This document shows, piece after piece, positions 43,488 to 55,325 of a stretch of DNA of 64,000 bases. Source of the stretch: Oscarella lobularis (taxonomy: Eukaryota > Porifera > Homoscleromorpha > Homosclerophorida > Oscarellidae); assembly GCF_947507565.1 (NCBI RefSeq), contig NC_089189.1, positions 2,285,122-2,349,121 of the forward strand, given 5' to 3'. The notes beneath the pieces are model-generated. The model did no database searches and was not told where the DNA came from. It was given only the letters and a program-made list of their open reading frames with translations. The position numbers and the translations under genes were made by a program. The stretch's first letter is position 1; every line of letters starts with the position of its first letter.

Positions 43488-46099
43488 ATGTTCAAAGCCA
43501 CCTCACCTCAGCCTCGATCGAGTCACGAAAGTGCGTTGATCGGCGATCAATTGCATCTCTTCGGCGGAAGAAAGGGAAAATATCCCAAATATTCATATTT
43601 CCCCCGCAACGAAATTTGGACGTGTAATGTCCAAGAAGAGAAGAAATGGATCCGCCGTATTGCCCAAGGAAAGAATATTCCTCCTTGCTTCGGAGCACAA
43701 TGCGTGGTCATCAATGGGATCATGTATTCGTACTGGGGATATAAGGAAGACGGGGATGAACTGGGAGAGGTGTTTGGTTTGGATCTGAAGAAAATGAAAT
43801 GGATCCAAGTAGCCACGCCCATCCATGGAAAGAAACCATGGCGACGCTACTACTGCTGTTTGTGGGCCATTGGAGGAAGAATGATCATGTTTGGGGGAAT
43901 CAGCCTAGACATTCCTCAAGATCGTCTCCAATCAGGAGCACAATTCGATGGGAGAGTGAATAATGAGATTTATGAATTTGTATTTGAAGAGGGAAGAGAA
44001 AAAGGTAAATTTCATGAATTGAGATCTGGGAATAATTGATATGTTGATGATTAGGATATTGGTTGGATGTTGAATTAAGTGGGAAAAGACCAAAACCACG
44101 TGGCGGTGCTGCCATGGAAACGATTGATCAACATCGAGGATTACTCCATGGAGGGTGGGATGGTGGGAAATCATTAGATGATGCATTTGTGATTGATTTG
44201 ACAGAAAAGGTAAATCCTAATTAGGTTTGGCAATAATTAATGAATTGTAATAGAAATGGATTTGCATCGATTTCCTTCCAAAACCATCCGCTCGACAATT
44301 TCACAGAATTTGTCGATTATCAAAAGAAGGATTCAAAGAAAGAAATTGCTTTCTTCTCATTGGCGGGTCTATCAAAGACAACGCTTCAGACCACGCCTAC
44401 ATTCTTGACTTTGACATGAGAAAATCTTACGCGGTACGAAATCAGAGCTATTGATATCAAATTGTGATCATTTTTATTGTAGTTTTACTTAAACCCGGAA
44501 ATAGCACCTATTGATAGTCACACTCTCCATTGCGTAGAGAATCGAGATGGATCTGCTCGGATCATTGTCACAGGGGGAGAAGACCGAGAAGAACAATTGA
44601 AAGAAATTCTGAATGAATTTACTCTCGGTATTGAAGAATGATGTTAAATCATATTTAATTTCCTTTCCAAGGTCCGTCAAACGAGTCGTACATGAAGATT
44701 GAAACTCAGATAATTCCTTCACCTCAATTGATATCAACAAAGCCTCAAAATGAATCACTTAACACTTGGAAATTTGAAAGAGAATTGGAAGAAATGAGGT
44801 GAGGGTTCCTGTATCTTTACTTAAACGATAATAATGAGATTATCTTTAGAATGGAATTGGCGAAACTTCAAGTTGAAAGGTTAATTGATAAATAAAAATT
44901 ACGTCACGTGATAATTGTATGTATGTAGAGCCCAATCTAATCAAGTCATACAAGAACAAAAAGGGAGACTTGAAGAACAAAGAAGACAATTTGAGGAAGA
45001 GAAAATACAAAAGCAAGTTAAATAAATCAATATAATTAATTTCGCGTTAGAATTCTTTTCGCAGAACAAGATTGGAGGCACGATACCAGTCTTTGGAAAA
45101 AGAGAGGTCTCGTCTTGTAGAACAAAGGCAAAAATGAATCAATAATTATATTGTCACGTGACTATTGCACTTGTAGAACCCTTTTGGAAGTATTGAACCA
45201 ATCTTTGGAAGAAGAGAAAATACGTCTTATAGAGCAAAGGCAAGGAATTGAAAGAAAAAGTAATAAATTTAGAATGTCTGTTTTAGACATGGGTTTGAGA
45301 CCCGTTGCAATTCTCTAAGGTGTTGCAAGAAATAGTGATTAACATCACGTGATGACTTTTTCTTCAGGACCAAAAATCACGATTTGGAAAGTGAAAAGGC
45401 AGACGCGACTCACACTTTTGAAGCTCAGAGGTTTTGTCATATTATCTTCTATCATGTGATGATAGAAAGTATTCTATTTGCAGAACTAAATTGGAAATTC
45501 AATGCAGAGATCTTCAGAAAGAGAACGCTCACCTAAAGTAAGACCTTCAGACCACAAAGTGATTTTCTATTGAGAAATAAACATATCTGATAACACGTTT
45601 TTAGAATTGAATTAAAAGCAGTCCGGGAATCTCACTGTCAACCGATTGATTCTCCTGCCACCAACCCTCAACGCAGTTCAATTGACCAGGGACCCCATGC
45701 AGCGCGTAAATATATTTTAATCTAATCATGATTTTAATAAATAAAAAATTATTTTTAAAAGGTTCTAATGCTTCAAGTGATAGAGAAGTTGATCGAAAAG
45801 TGACGGACGAAGAGCTTCAGCAATTGGCTCCAAAAGTCATTGACCAGTGGAAAGACGTTTCTCGTCGATTGCCAGGAGAGAAAGAGAGCGAGGCAGCGTT
45901 AGAAATGAAACACAGGAGCAATCCAAAAGAACTTGTCTACTCCATGCTCAATAGCTGGCACATTTGCAATGGTTCAGATGCAACTGTAAAGAGCATCTGT
46001 GAAGCTCTTCTAAAACGACCCGTCATTCATCGGCTTGCTGCAGAGGAAGTCTTTGGAGTAAGTGCTGTTAAAAAAGTTTTACGTGATTTGGGTTATTGA
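43488..46099 (+). CDS. Kelch / coiled-coil / Death-domain protein, copy 5
   Basis: Start MFKATSPQPRSSHESALIGD; exon 1 43488-44004. First loop FGGRKGKYPKYSY, second YWGYKEDGDELGE (a Gly of the Gly-Gly pair is Trp), third FGGISLDIPQDRLQ. One proline is lost from the NIPPPC motif found in sisters. The later propeller exons (YWLDVELSGKRPKPRGGAA, KWICIDFLPKPSARQFH, FYLNPEIAPIDSHTLH, IIVTGGED) are open. The linker is the longest seen, with about nine coiled-coil exons between 44673 and 45690; two of them (TLLEVLNQSLEEEKIRLIEQR and a neighbour TRLEARYQSLEKERSRLVEQ) look like duplicates of each other. Near 45539 one exon has AAAGTAAGACC where sisters read AAAGAAGACC, which puts a TAA or a new donor in the exon, so the linker may be spliced differently or damaged. 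Death exon 45762-46099 (338 nt) is intact. Confidence 0.78.
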
Positions 46100-47994
46100 T
46101 TAATTATTTTATTCTGTTCTTTTCCAATTTTTTTATTGTTCTACGCGATGCGCTGTACTTTTAACGAGGGTAGTTTAATTCATTCTGTCTTGTCTTTTAT
46201 CATTTTAGTACGTTTACGCGAAAATAAGAGTATCCGGGACGTCGATTACCCGTATAGCTCTTTTCGTTTTGGACGCGTATCTGCTCGTATCAAGGACATC
46301 GTACTTGATACGCTCTTCTGCGCTCATTCGAAGTTGCTCTGAGACCTTTCCTCTTCGTTCTCATGGGTTTCCGACGCGAGAAAAGGCTCGAATCGGATAT
46401 AAGAGTGGATTGAAAGCTTCCTACGACCGTACGATTCGCTGCGACGACGATACTATGCGTAATTAAGAATTATCTGTAGGCAACTGATGCCTCGCGAATG
46501 CTCTCCATCGCGTCGCCGAACATCTCCAAGCCAGAAGCACGATCGAAATAGTCGCAAGTAAGAAGAAGTGGTTTTTCGTTTCCAAGGGCTAGGCCAAGCT
46601 TCGCTTCGACGCCAATTTTATCGAGAATTCTTAACGGGGCGTGGTTAATCCTAATTCGTAACGGAAGTAGTGTAATTTTTGCCAAAATTCGACTCGAACC
46701 GAGCGTTTGACCTCGCAGAGTTATCAAACTCATAAAACACAATAGATTTAGCGCGTTTATTTGAAAATCGGCGAGGTCAGATTTTTTAGCATCCGTGAGC
46801 TATAGCACACGGTTTTTGCTCCAAAACCTCACGTCACAGAATTCCAATTCTTTTACGTAAAACGATAGATCTCAAGTATCTAGTCGACTCTACGGTCTCA
46901 AATTCGCCAACCGCGACGAAATTTTTTTATTTCGAAAGGGCGTGGCTAATTAAGGTGTACCGGAAGTGGGTCTTTTTAGCGTGAAATTTAACTCGTACGA
47001 ACTGTGTAACCTCGCGGGGTTGTTGTACTAATAAAGTAGTGTAAATCTAGGGAAATCCGCGAGGTCAAGTTTTTTAGCATTCGTGAACTATAGCACATGG
47101 TTTTTGAGAGGTTTGGGTCACCTCTTTGATTCTCATTATTTCTTTATGAAATAATGGGATTGGTTTCCTGTTTGATCTCGCGCTGCGAAATTGACGTCAC
47201 ACCTCTAATTTTTGTCTAAAAAATTGGCTTTTTTGTAGATAGTTCTATGTGAAAATGCATCAAGTCCCTCCTCCTCTTTCACAGTCCCTCCTCTCCCATA
47301 TCAAGGTAAATAACACATGCATTTAATTAGAATTCAAAATTCAATTTTTATTTTTTATTTTAGTTCTCTTTTCTCAATCAATCCGACGATATTTGTAGAT
47401 GACGTAGACGAAGCGATGACCCTTGGGACTTGGGTGAAAGTGTCCCTCCTTGTGGGCTGGAGGTTAATGAGCTCCTCCCTCCCTGGCAGCCGGAGGCTAA
47501 TCAGCTGTCCCCCTGGGGACTTGGGTTATAGTCTCCCTCCTTGAGGGCTGGAGGATAATCCGCTCTTCCCTGGGGACTTGGGTTATAGTCTCCCTCCTTG
47601 GGGGCTGGAGGTCAATGTGCCTTTCCCCCTCTGGACTTGGGTTAAAGTCCACTGTGGAGACTGCAGTCTCAGTCTCTCACTGGAGCGGCGGCGCAGGGAG
47701 GGACAACGACAAGGAGGAGGAGGAGAAGGAAGGAGAGACGGGAGAGAACGTTTTTGAAATTTTATTTTGTGCATCCGGGATATTTTCAATAAAAATTTTA
47801 ACATGACTTTAGCCACATTTCCGAGAATGTGTACGTGTACGTGCGCGCGCGTTCCTAAGCTAAAGTGCGCGCGCTGCTTTCGTCTCCATACCCTGGAGAT
47901 CGAAAGCCTCCTATATCTATGTACAAAATTTCATGCACTATAAAAAAGAATTTAAGAAAAGCGCAATGATGTTCCCTTTTCGTGTTCGTTGAGT
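46100..47994. other. Spacer, duplicated at 52108-53889
   Basis: No clear gene. This non-coding block is repeated almost whole after kelch copy 6, including AGGGCGTGGCTAATTAAGG and TTTTTAGCATCCGTGAGC strings. A minus-strand frame at 46742-46470 (TCDYFDRASGLEMFGDAM) is open but not recognised, and is disrupted by an insertion in the second copy. Direct internal repetition (TTTTTTAGCAT then TGAGCTATAGCACA / TGAACTATAGCACA) suggests an old tandem duplication within the spacer. Confidence 0.5.
47415..47655 (+). repeat. 57-bp minisatellite, about four units
   Basis: Units contain CTGGGGACTTGGGTTATAG, CTCCCTCCTTG, GGGCTGGAGG and a variable end. The block lies in the duplicated spacer. The homologous site at 53437-53575 has about two and a half units, so copy number changed after the spacer was duplicated. 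Confidence 0.85.
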
Positions 47995-48275
47995 AGCTTG
48001 GCATTGCCTCTGCATCCTTGCTTCTTCCGCTTCACAGGCTAATTAAAATACATCAATAATACACAATCATCATATATGTAAATATTTTTAAACCTTTTTC
48101 TGTTTGCTTCCGCTTGAGCCTTGCATGGAAGGAAGTCCAGCTGCAGAACATTATTTTTGAATATTTCAATTTAAAGTTCATTGATTTACCTGTGTGCAAA
48201 CGTTTCTCTATATCAATAACTGATAGACATTCGACGCCTATTCATCTCCATAATTTTTAAAAGTCTAAAACATTA
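47985..48275 (-). pseudogene. GTF2E2 3-prime fragment 1
   Basis: The minus strand matches the last three exons of GTF2E2: KLWR-like start with DIEKRLHT, then SMQGSSGSKQKK, then PVKRKKQGCRGNAKLLNEHEK, separated by intron remnants at the right places. The first of these has indels and the C-terminal end is cut. The rest of the gene is missing. Confidence 0.85.
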
Positions 48276-49498
48276 AAAGTTTGGACGAGGAAAGAGAGAT
48301 TCGGCTCAAACACCCATTGGGGGCCCCTTTTCCACGCTGATAGCACAAAACGACGCCAATCAATTCAAACAAAATAAAAGAACCCGTTTAGCGAAAATAT
48401 GAATTATATCTTGATTCGTTGACAGAGGGTAGACTACGATCAGTTTTCTTGACTAATTGACTTCAGTCGAGTACAAAAACGTGGACTAATACTACAAAAA
48501 GTCTCTTCCAAACGACGATTGGGAGGTAGGACGTACGGTACCCCCATTAGAAGGACCCCCTAATACAACGAGCCAGTAGAACGTACCTTGTATACTGCTT
48601 CATTGTACTGTGACCGTAGAGACGATGTAGAAGCGATCCTACTTCTATCCTTCGCGTGAATATTCCTAAGAGAGAAGACTAAAACGACGTGTAGACTAAA
48701 TTATAGAGTTAATTCGATTGGAAAAACGTGGTCTACTAAACACGGCCCTTCCTAAACTCTCTATAAGCGACGAGTCCGCGAAACGTACCTTAAATGCTAC
48801 TTGATTGTTCAGTGAACGTAGAGGTGATGCCGAATCGCTCCTTCTGCTGTTTTTTGGCGATCGACTTTTTCAAATATGGCGGCGAATATGCGCCACTGCT
48901 GTCATATCTAAGAGAGACGACTAAAATGACATTTACAACTGCTCATATTAGAGAGAAAAGATTCTACGTCGAAGGAACGAGACTGTTAGGGAGGAGGGAA
49001 GAGAGATTCGGCTCGAACACCCATTGAGGGGCCCCACACCTCGATTAGAGAAAACCAGACGCCAATGAATTTAAAAAAAACAATCTTACCACTAGGATGC
49101 GAGAAAAATAGGAAGGAACTCGCTCTGCGGCGCTTGAACAGTGAAAAAAATGACGCATAAATCACGTGAACGTTATTAATCCACTGATCTCATTTTTTCT
49201 CCGCTACTTCTGCACAAAATAGAATATGGAAATCGTCGTCACTGTCGCCGGTGCTTCCTGATTCGTTTCACGGAAAGGAATCCTTTTTTGTTTTTTATAC
49301 GGGCCTTCAAAGTCTTTGATCGTTTCTTGCCGTTTCTCGTTTCGTACAGCAAAAAAAGCTGGTAAGAATGCTGAATAATTTACTCTTTATATAAGTGACA
49401 GTAATAATTTCCTTTTTTGACAAATATTTCGTGCCGTGATCGCAAAATTTTCTTTCATCTAGGCAAAGAAACGTCACTCGAAGTTGCTCAACGACGAA
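48276..49498. other. Spacer with SH3-gene remnant, before kelch copy 6
   Basis: 48786-48840 is nearly identical to 55326-55380, the 3-prime border of the DOCK-like SH3 fragment. The rest resembles 54180-54600 (GAGATTCGGCTCAAACACCC, ACGTACCTTGTATACTGCTTC). The stretch 49290-49498 is a degenerate version of the kelch promoter block. No intact gene seen. Confidence 0.55.
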
Positions 49499-52107
49499 AT
49501 GACCCAATCAGCATCACCTGAACCTCGATTTTCCCACGAAAGTGCATTGATCGGCGATCAATTGCATCTCTTCGGTGGAAGAACTGCGAAGAGACCCAAT
49601 TATAATTATTATTTCCCGCGCAACGAAATTTGGACATGTAACGTCCAAGAAGAAAAGAAATGGATCCGTCGTATTGCCGAAGGAAAGAATATTCCTCCTC
49701 CTTGCTACGGAGCACAATGTGTGGTCATCAATGGGATCATGTATTCGTACGGGGGAGAGAAGGAAGACGGAGGTATTCTGGGAGTGGTGTTTGGTTTGGA
49801 TCCGAAGAAAATGAAATGGATCCAAGTAGCCACGCCCATCCATGGAAAGAAACCATGGCAACGCTACTACTGCTGTTTGTGGGCCATTGGAGGAAGAATG
49901 ATTATGTTTGGGGGAAGGAGCAATTCCATTCCTCAAGATCGTCTCCAATTAGGAGCACAATTCAATGGGAAAGTGAATAATGAGATTTATGAATTTGTAT
50001 TTGAGGAGGGAAGAGAAAAAGGTAAATTGCATTAGTTGAAATCTGGGAATAATTAAAATGTTGATGATTAGGATATTGGTTGGATGTTGAATTAAGTGGA
50101 GAAAGACCAAAACCACGTGAAGGTGCCGCCATGGAAACGATTGATCAACATCGAGGATTACTCCATGGAGGGTACGGTGGATTGAAATTATTAGTTGATG
50201 CATTTGTGATTGATTTGAGAGACAAGGTAAATCCTAATTATGTTTGGCAATACCTAATAAATTGTAATAGAAATGGATTTGCATCGATTTCCTTCCAAAA
50301 CCATCCGCTCGAAGGGGTCACGGAATTTGTCGATTATCAAAACAAGGATTCAAAGAAAGAATTTGCTTTCTTCTCATTGGCGGGTATATCCGAGACATGG
50401 CTTCAGACCACGCCTACATTATTGACTTTGACAAAAGAAAATCATACGCGGTACGAAATCAGAGATATTGATATCAATTTGAGATCAATTTTATTAGTTT
50501 CACCTAAACCCGGAAATAGCACCTATTCTTCATCACACTCTCCATTGCGTAGAGAATCGAGATGGATCTGCTCGAATCATCGTCGCAGGGGGAAAAGACC
50601 TAGATTACAAATTGAAAGAAATTCTGAATGAATTTACTCTTGGTATTGAAGAATGATGTTAAAATCATATTTAATTTCTTTTTCTGGGTCTAGGTCCGTC
50701 AAACGAGTTGTACATGAAGATTGAAACTCAGATACTTACTTCCGTAAAATTGATATCAACAGGACCAGAAAATGAATCACCTCACTCTCGGGAACTTGAA
50801 AGAGAATTGGAAGAAATGAGGCAAGGGTTTCTGTATTTCTTTTTCTAAAGATGATAGTTACCTTTAGAATGGAAGTGGCGAAACTTCGAGATAAAGGGTT
50901 AAAAAGATCAATAACAATTGCGTCACGTGACATCTGCAAATATGTAGAGCCCAATCTCATCAAGTCATAGAAGAACAAATAAGACAATTTGAGGAAGAGA
51001 GAATGCAAAAGCAAGTTAAATAAATCAATATAATTAATTTCGTGTGAGAATCCTTTTCGCAGAACAAGATTGGAAGCACAATTCCAGTCTTCAGAAGAAG
51101 AGAGATCTCGTCTTGCAGAACAAAGGCAAAAATGAGTCAATAATAATATTGTCACGTGACTATTGCACTTGTAGAGCCAAGTTGGAAGTAAGAACTAAAT
51201 CTTTGGAAGAAGAGAGAATACATCTTATTGAGCAAAGGCAAGGAATTTAAAGAAAAACATATAACTTAAGGAAATATCTGTTTTAGAAGTGGGTTAGAGA
51301 CCCGTTGCAATTCTCTAAGGTATTGCGAGAAATATTGATGAACATCACGTGTTGACATTTTTCTTCAGATCCAAAAATCGTGATTTGGAAAGTGAAAAGA
51401 CAGACGTGACTCACGCGTTCGAAGCTCAGAGGTTTAGTCGTATTATCTTCTGTCATGTGATGATAGATAGATAGCATTCTTGTTGCAGAACTAAATTGGA
51501 AATTCAGTGCAGAGATCTTCAGAAAGAAATTGTTCATCTAAAGGAAGACCTTCAGACCACAAAGTGAATTTCTATCAATAAATAAATAAACATATCTGAT
51601 TACACGTTTTTAGAATTGAATTAAAAGCAGTCCGGGAATCTCACCGTCAACTCATCGAATCTCTTGCCACCAACCCTGAGCGCAGTTCCATTGACCAGGG
51701 ACTCCATGCAGCGCGTAAATATATTTTAATCTAATCATGATTTCAATAAATTAATTTTATTTTTAAAAGGTTCCAATGCTTCAAGCGATAGAGAAGTTGA
51801 TCGAAAAGTGACGGACGAAGAACTTCAGAACTTGGCTCCACAACTAATTGACCGGTGGAAAGACGTTGCTCGTCGATTGCCCGGAGAGAAAGAAAGCGAG
51901 GCAGCATTAGAGATGAAGCACAGGAGCAATCCAAAAGAACTTGTCTACTCCATGCTCCACAACTGGCACATTCTCAATGGCTCAGATGCAACTGTAAAGA
52001 GCATCTGTAAAGCTCTTCTAAAACGACCCGTCATTCATCGGCTTGCTGCAGAGGAGATCTTTGGAGTAAGTGCTGTTAAAAAAGTTTTACGTGATTTGGA
52101 TTATTGA
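49499..52107 (+). CDS. Kelch / coiled-coil / Death-domain protein, copy 6
   Basis: The clearest model. Exons 49499-50021, 50072-50226, 50271-50450 and 50498-50642 encode about 334 residues, with Gly-Gly blade motifs LFGG, SYGG, IGGRMIMFGG, LHGG, LLIGG and IVAGG, about six kelch repeats. Exon 50694-50820 starts the linker (GPSNELYMKIETQI, ELERELEEMR); its donor reads AG|GCAAGG, a GC-AG intron. Coiled-coil exons follow (SHQVIEEQIRQFEEE, TRLEAQFQSSEEERSRL, AKLEVRTKSLEEERIHLI, GLETRCNSLR, NRDLESEKTDVTHAFEAQR, TKLEIQCRDLQKEIVHLKE, IELKAVRESHRQLIES). Death exon 51770-52107 (338 nt) has LAPQLIDRWKDVARRLPG, SMLHNWHILNGSDATVKSIC and IFGVSAVKKVLRDLDY. Loops FGGRTAKRPNYNYY, YGGEKEDGGILGV and HGGYGGLKLLV are unique to this copy. 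No signal or membrane segment. Confidence 0.86.
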
Positions 52108-53889
52108 TTAATTATTTCATTCTATCCTTTTCCAATTTTTTTATTGTTACGCGATGCGCTGTAGTTTTAACGGGGTCAGTCTCATTCATTTTGCCTTGTC
52201 TTTTATCATTTTTGTACTTTTAGCGAGAATTCTTGTATCCGGGACGTCGATTACCCGTATAGCTCTTTTCGTTTTGGACGCGTATCTGCTCGTATCAAGG
52301 ACATCGTACTTGATACGCTCTTCTGCGCTCATTCGAAGTTGCTCTGAGACCTTTCCTCGTCGTTCTCATGGGTTTTCGACGCGAGAAAAGGCTCGAATCG
52401 GATATAAGAGTGGATTGAAAGCCTCCTACGGTACGAATCGCTGCGACGACGATACTATGCGTAATTAAGAATTATCTGTAGGCAACTGATGCCTCGCGAA
52501 TGCTCTCCATCGCGTCGCCGAACATCTCCAAGCCAGAAGCACGATCAAAATAGTCGAAAGTAAGAAGAAGTGGTTTTTCGTTTCCAAGGGCTCATAGAAC
52601 TAGGCCAAGCTTCGCTTCGACGCCAATTTTAGCGAGAATTCTTAACGGGGCGTGGTTAATCCTAATTCGTAACGGAAGTAGTGTAATTTTGGCCAAAATT
52701 CGACTCGAACCGAGCGTTTGACCTCGCAGAGTTATCAAACTCATAAAAAACAATAGCTTTAGCGCGTTTATTTGAAAATCGGCGAGGTCAGATTTTTTAG
52801 CATCCGTGAGCTATAGCACACGGTTTTTGCTCCAAAACCTCACGTCACAGAATTCCGATTTTTTTACATAAAACGATAGATCTCAAGTATCTAGTCGACT
52901 CTACGGTGTCAAATTCGCAAACCGCGACAAAAAATTTTTATTTCGAAAGGGCGTGGCTAATTAAGGTGTACCGGAAGTGGGTCTTTTTAGTGTTAAATTT
53001 AACCCGTACGAACTGTGTAACCTCGCAGGGTTGTTGTACTAATAAAGTAGTGTAGATCTAGGGAAATCCGCGAGATCAAGTTTTTTAGCATTCATGAACT
53101 ATAGCACATGGTTTTTGAGAGGTTTGGGTCACCTCTTTGATTCTCATTATTTCTTTATGAAATAATGGGGATTGGTTTCCTGTTTGATCTCGCGCTGCAA
53201 AATTGACGTCACACCTCAAATTTTGTTGGCTTTTTTGTAGATAGTTATATGTGAAGATGCATCAAGTCCCTCCTCCTCTTTCACAGTCTTCCCTCTCCCA
53301 TATCAAGGTAAATAAATAACACATGCATTGAATTAGAATTCAAAATTCAAATTTTAGTTTTTATTTTAGTTCTCTCCTCTCAATCAATCCGACGATGTTT
53401 GTATGCATAAAGAAGATGACGTAGACGAAGCGATGACCCTGGGGACTTGGGATAAAGTCTCGCTCCTTGAGGGCTGGAGGATAATCCGCTCTTCCCTGGG
53501 GACTTGGGTTATAGTCTCCCTCCTTGGGGGCTGGAGGTTAATGTGCCTTTCTCCCTCTGGACTTGGGTTAAAGTCCACTGTGGAGACTGCAGTCTCAGTC
53601 TCTCACTGGAGCGGCGGCACAGGGACAACGACAAGGAGGAGGAGGGAGGAGAGACGGGAGAGGACGTTTTTAAAATTTTATTTTGGACATACGGGATATT
53701 TTTAATAAAAAATTTTAACATCACTTTAGCTACATTTGCGAGAATGTGTACGCGCGCGCGCGTTCCTAAGCTAAAGTGCGCCCTGCTGCTTTCGTCTCCA
53801 TACCCTGGAGATCGAAAGCCTCCTATATCTATGTACTAAATTTCATGCACTATAAAAAAGAATAACAAAAAGAGCGATGATGTTCCCTT
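52108..53889. other. Second copy of the post-kelch spacer
   Basis: Closely matches 46100-47994 in order and sequence, with small indels (for example an added TCATAGAACTA near 52592 and fewer 57-bp units at 53437-53575). No gene recognised. Confidence 0.6.
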
Positions 53890-54180
53890 TTTGTGTTCGT
53901 TGAGCAACTTGGCATTGCCTCTGCGTCCTTGCTTCTTCTGCTTCACAGGCTAATTAAAATACATCAATAATACACAATCATTATATATGTAAATATTTTT
54001 AAACCTTTTTCTGCATGTTTCCGCTTGAGCCTTGCATGGAAGGAAGTCCAGCTACAGAACATTACTTTTGAATAATTCAATTTAAAGTTCATTGATTTAC
54101 CTGTGTGCAAATGTTAATCTATATCAATCAATATCTGATAGACATTTGACGCTTATTCATCTCCATCATTTTCGAAAGTC
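53890..54180 (-). pseudogene. GTF2E2 3-prime fragment 2
   Basis: Sister of the fragment at 47985-48275, again with pieces of the last three exons (SMQGSSGNMQKK-like and the NAKL tail). No kelch gene follows on its right, so the block seems to have lost that part. Confidence 0.8.
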
Positions 54181-55325
54181 TAAACATTGTAATTTTTCAC
54201 GAGAGAAGAGAGATTCGGCTCAAACACCCATTGGGGGGCTCCTGCCACGCTGATAGCACAATACGACGCTAATCAATTCAAACAAAACAAAAGAACCCGT
54301 TTAGTGAAAACATGAATTATATCTTGATTCGTTGAGAGAGATATTCTACATGTAGACTACAATCGGTTTTCTTGACTAATAGAGTTCAGTCAAGTAGAAA
54401 AATGTGGGCTAATACAACAAAAAGGCTCTCCCAAAAGAGGATTGAGAGGTACGCGTACTGTACCCCCATTAGGGGACCCCCTAATACGACGAGTCAGTAG
54501 AACGTACCTTGTATACTGCTTCATTGTGCTGTGACCGTAGAGACGATGTCGAAGCGATCCTACTTCTGTTTTTCGCCGTTCCACGCGCCACGTGGTCATA
54601 CCTAAAGAGAGAAGACTAAAACAAAGTGAAGAAGTACTCGTATAGTATGGAAACGTCACTCCTAATGAAAATAGTCGGCTTTTGACCTATTCTCCTAGGC
54701 TAGCAATTTGATATATCACATTGACTGCAATGGAATACACGCCAGATTCCGGGAAAGAGCGATTAGAAAGGCCCGGTTCTGATTGGCTGATCCGGACATA
54801 AGTGGATTACCTTAGATTCATACAAACGCCCCCTCAAACTCTCCGGAACGCACTTTCCTACGCAACCTACTCCCAAGCAGCATGTCATTGACCCTGAGAA
54901 GAGTTCTCAAGCCCAAAGAGATACTGCACCCCACACTACGAAGTCCCCGCGTGTCACCTATTAAATATGGCCACAGGTTATACCTCTGTTGTGCATTCTG
55001 ATCGCTGGATGTCCAGGCGGAATCTTCTGCTTCAGTTCTACACCCACACGAAGCAGCTTCTTCTCTTCTTCTTCTTCTTCTTCTTCATCGGTGTCACTTC
55101 ACTGTCTTCAATTCATAATATAGAAACTAATTAAATAAAATTATTTATTGAAATTTCAAGTTTCCTAATTATATTGCGATTGTTTCGCACAAAGACATCC
55201 ACTGTGAAAGCGAACCTTATGGGTTCAGTCTGGACGTTCAAACACGTCGATTAAATTATAGAGTTAATTCGATTGGATAAACTCTCTATAAGAGGGACCA
55301 CCTTACGCGACGAGTCCGTGAAACG
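54181..55325. other. Non-coding spacer
   Basis: Left part is the second copy of 48276-48680. A CTT microsatellite (about ten units) lies at 55053-55087. No gene seen. Confidence 0.5.

Noticed and set aside
46470-46742. Minus-strand frame with LLLTCDYFDRASGLEMFGDAM
   Set aside because: Looks protein-like but matches no family I know, lies in a duplicated spacer, and is disrupted by an insertion in the second copy.
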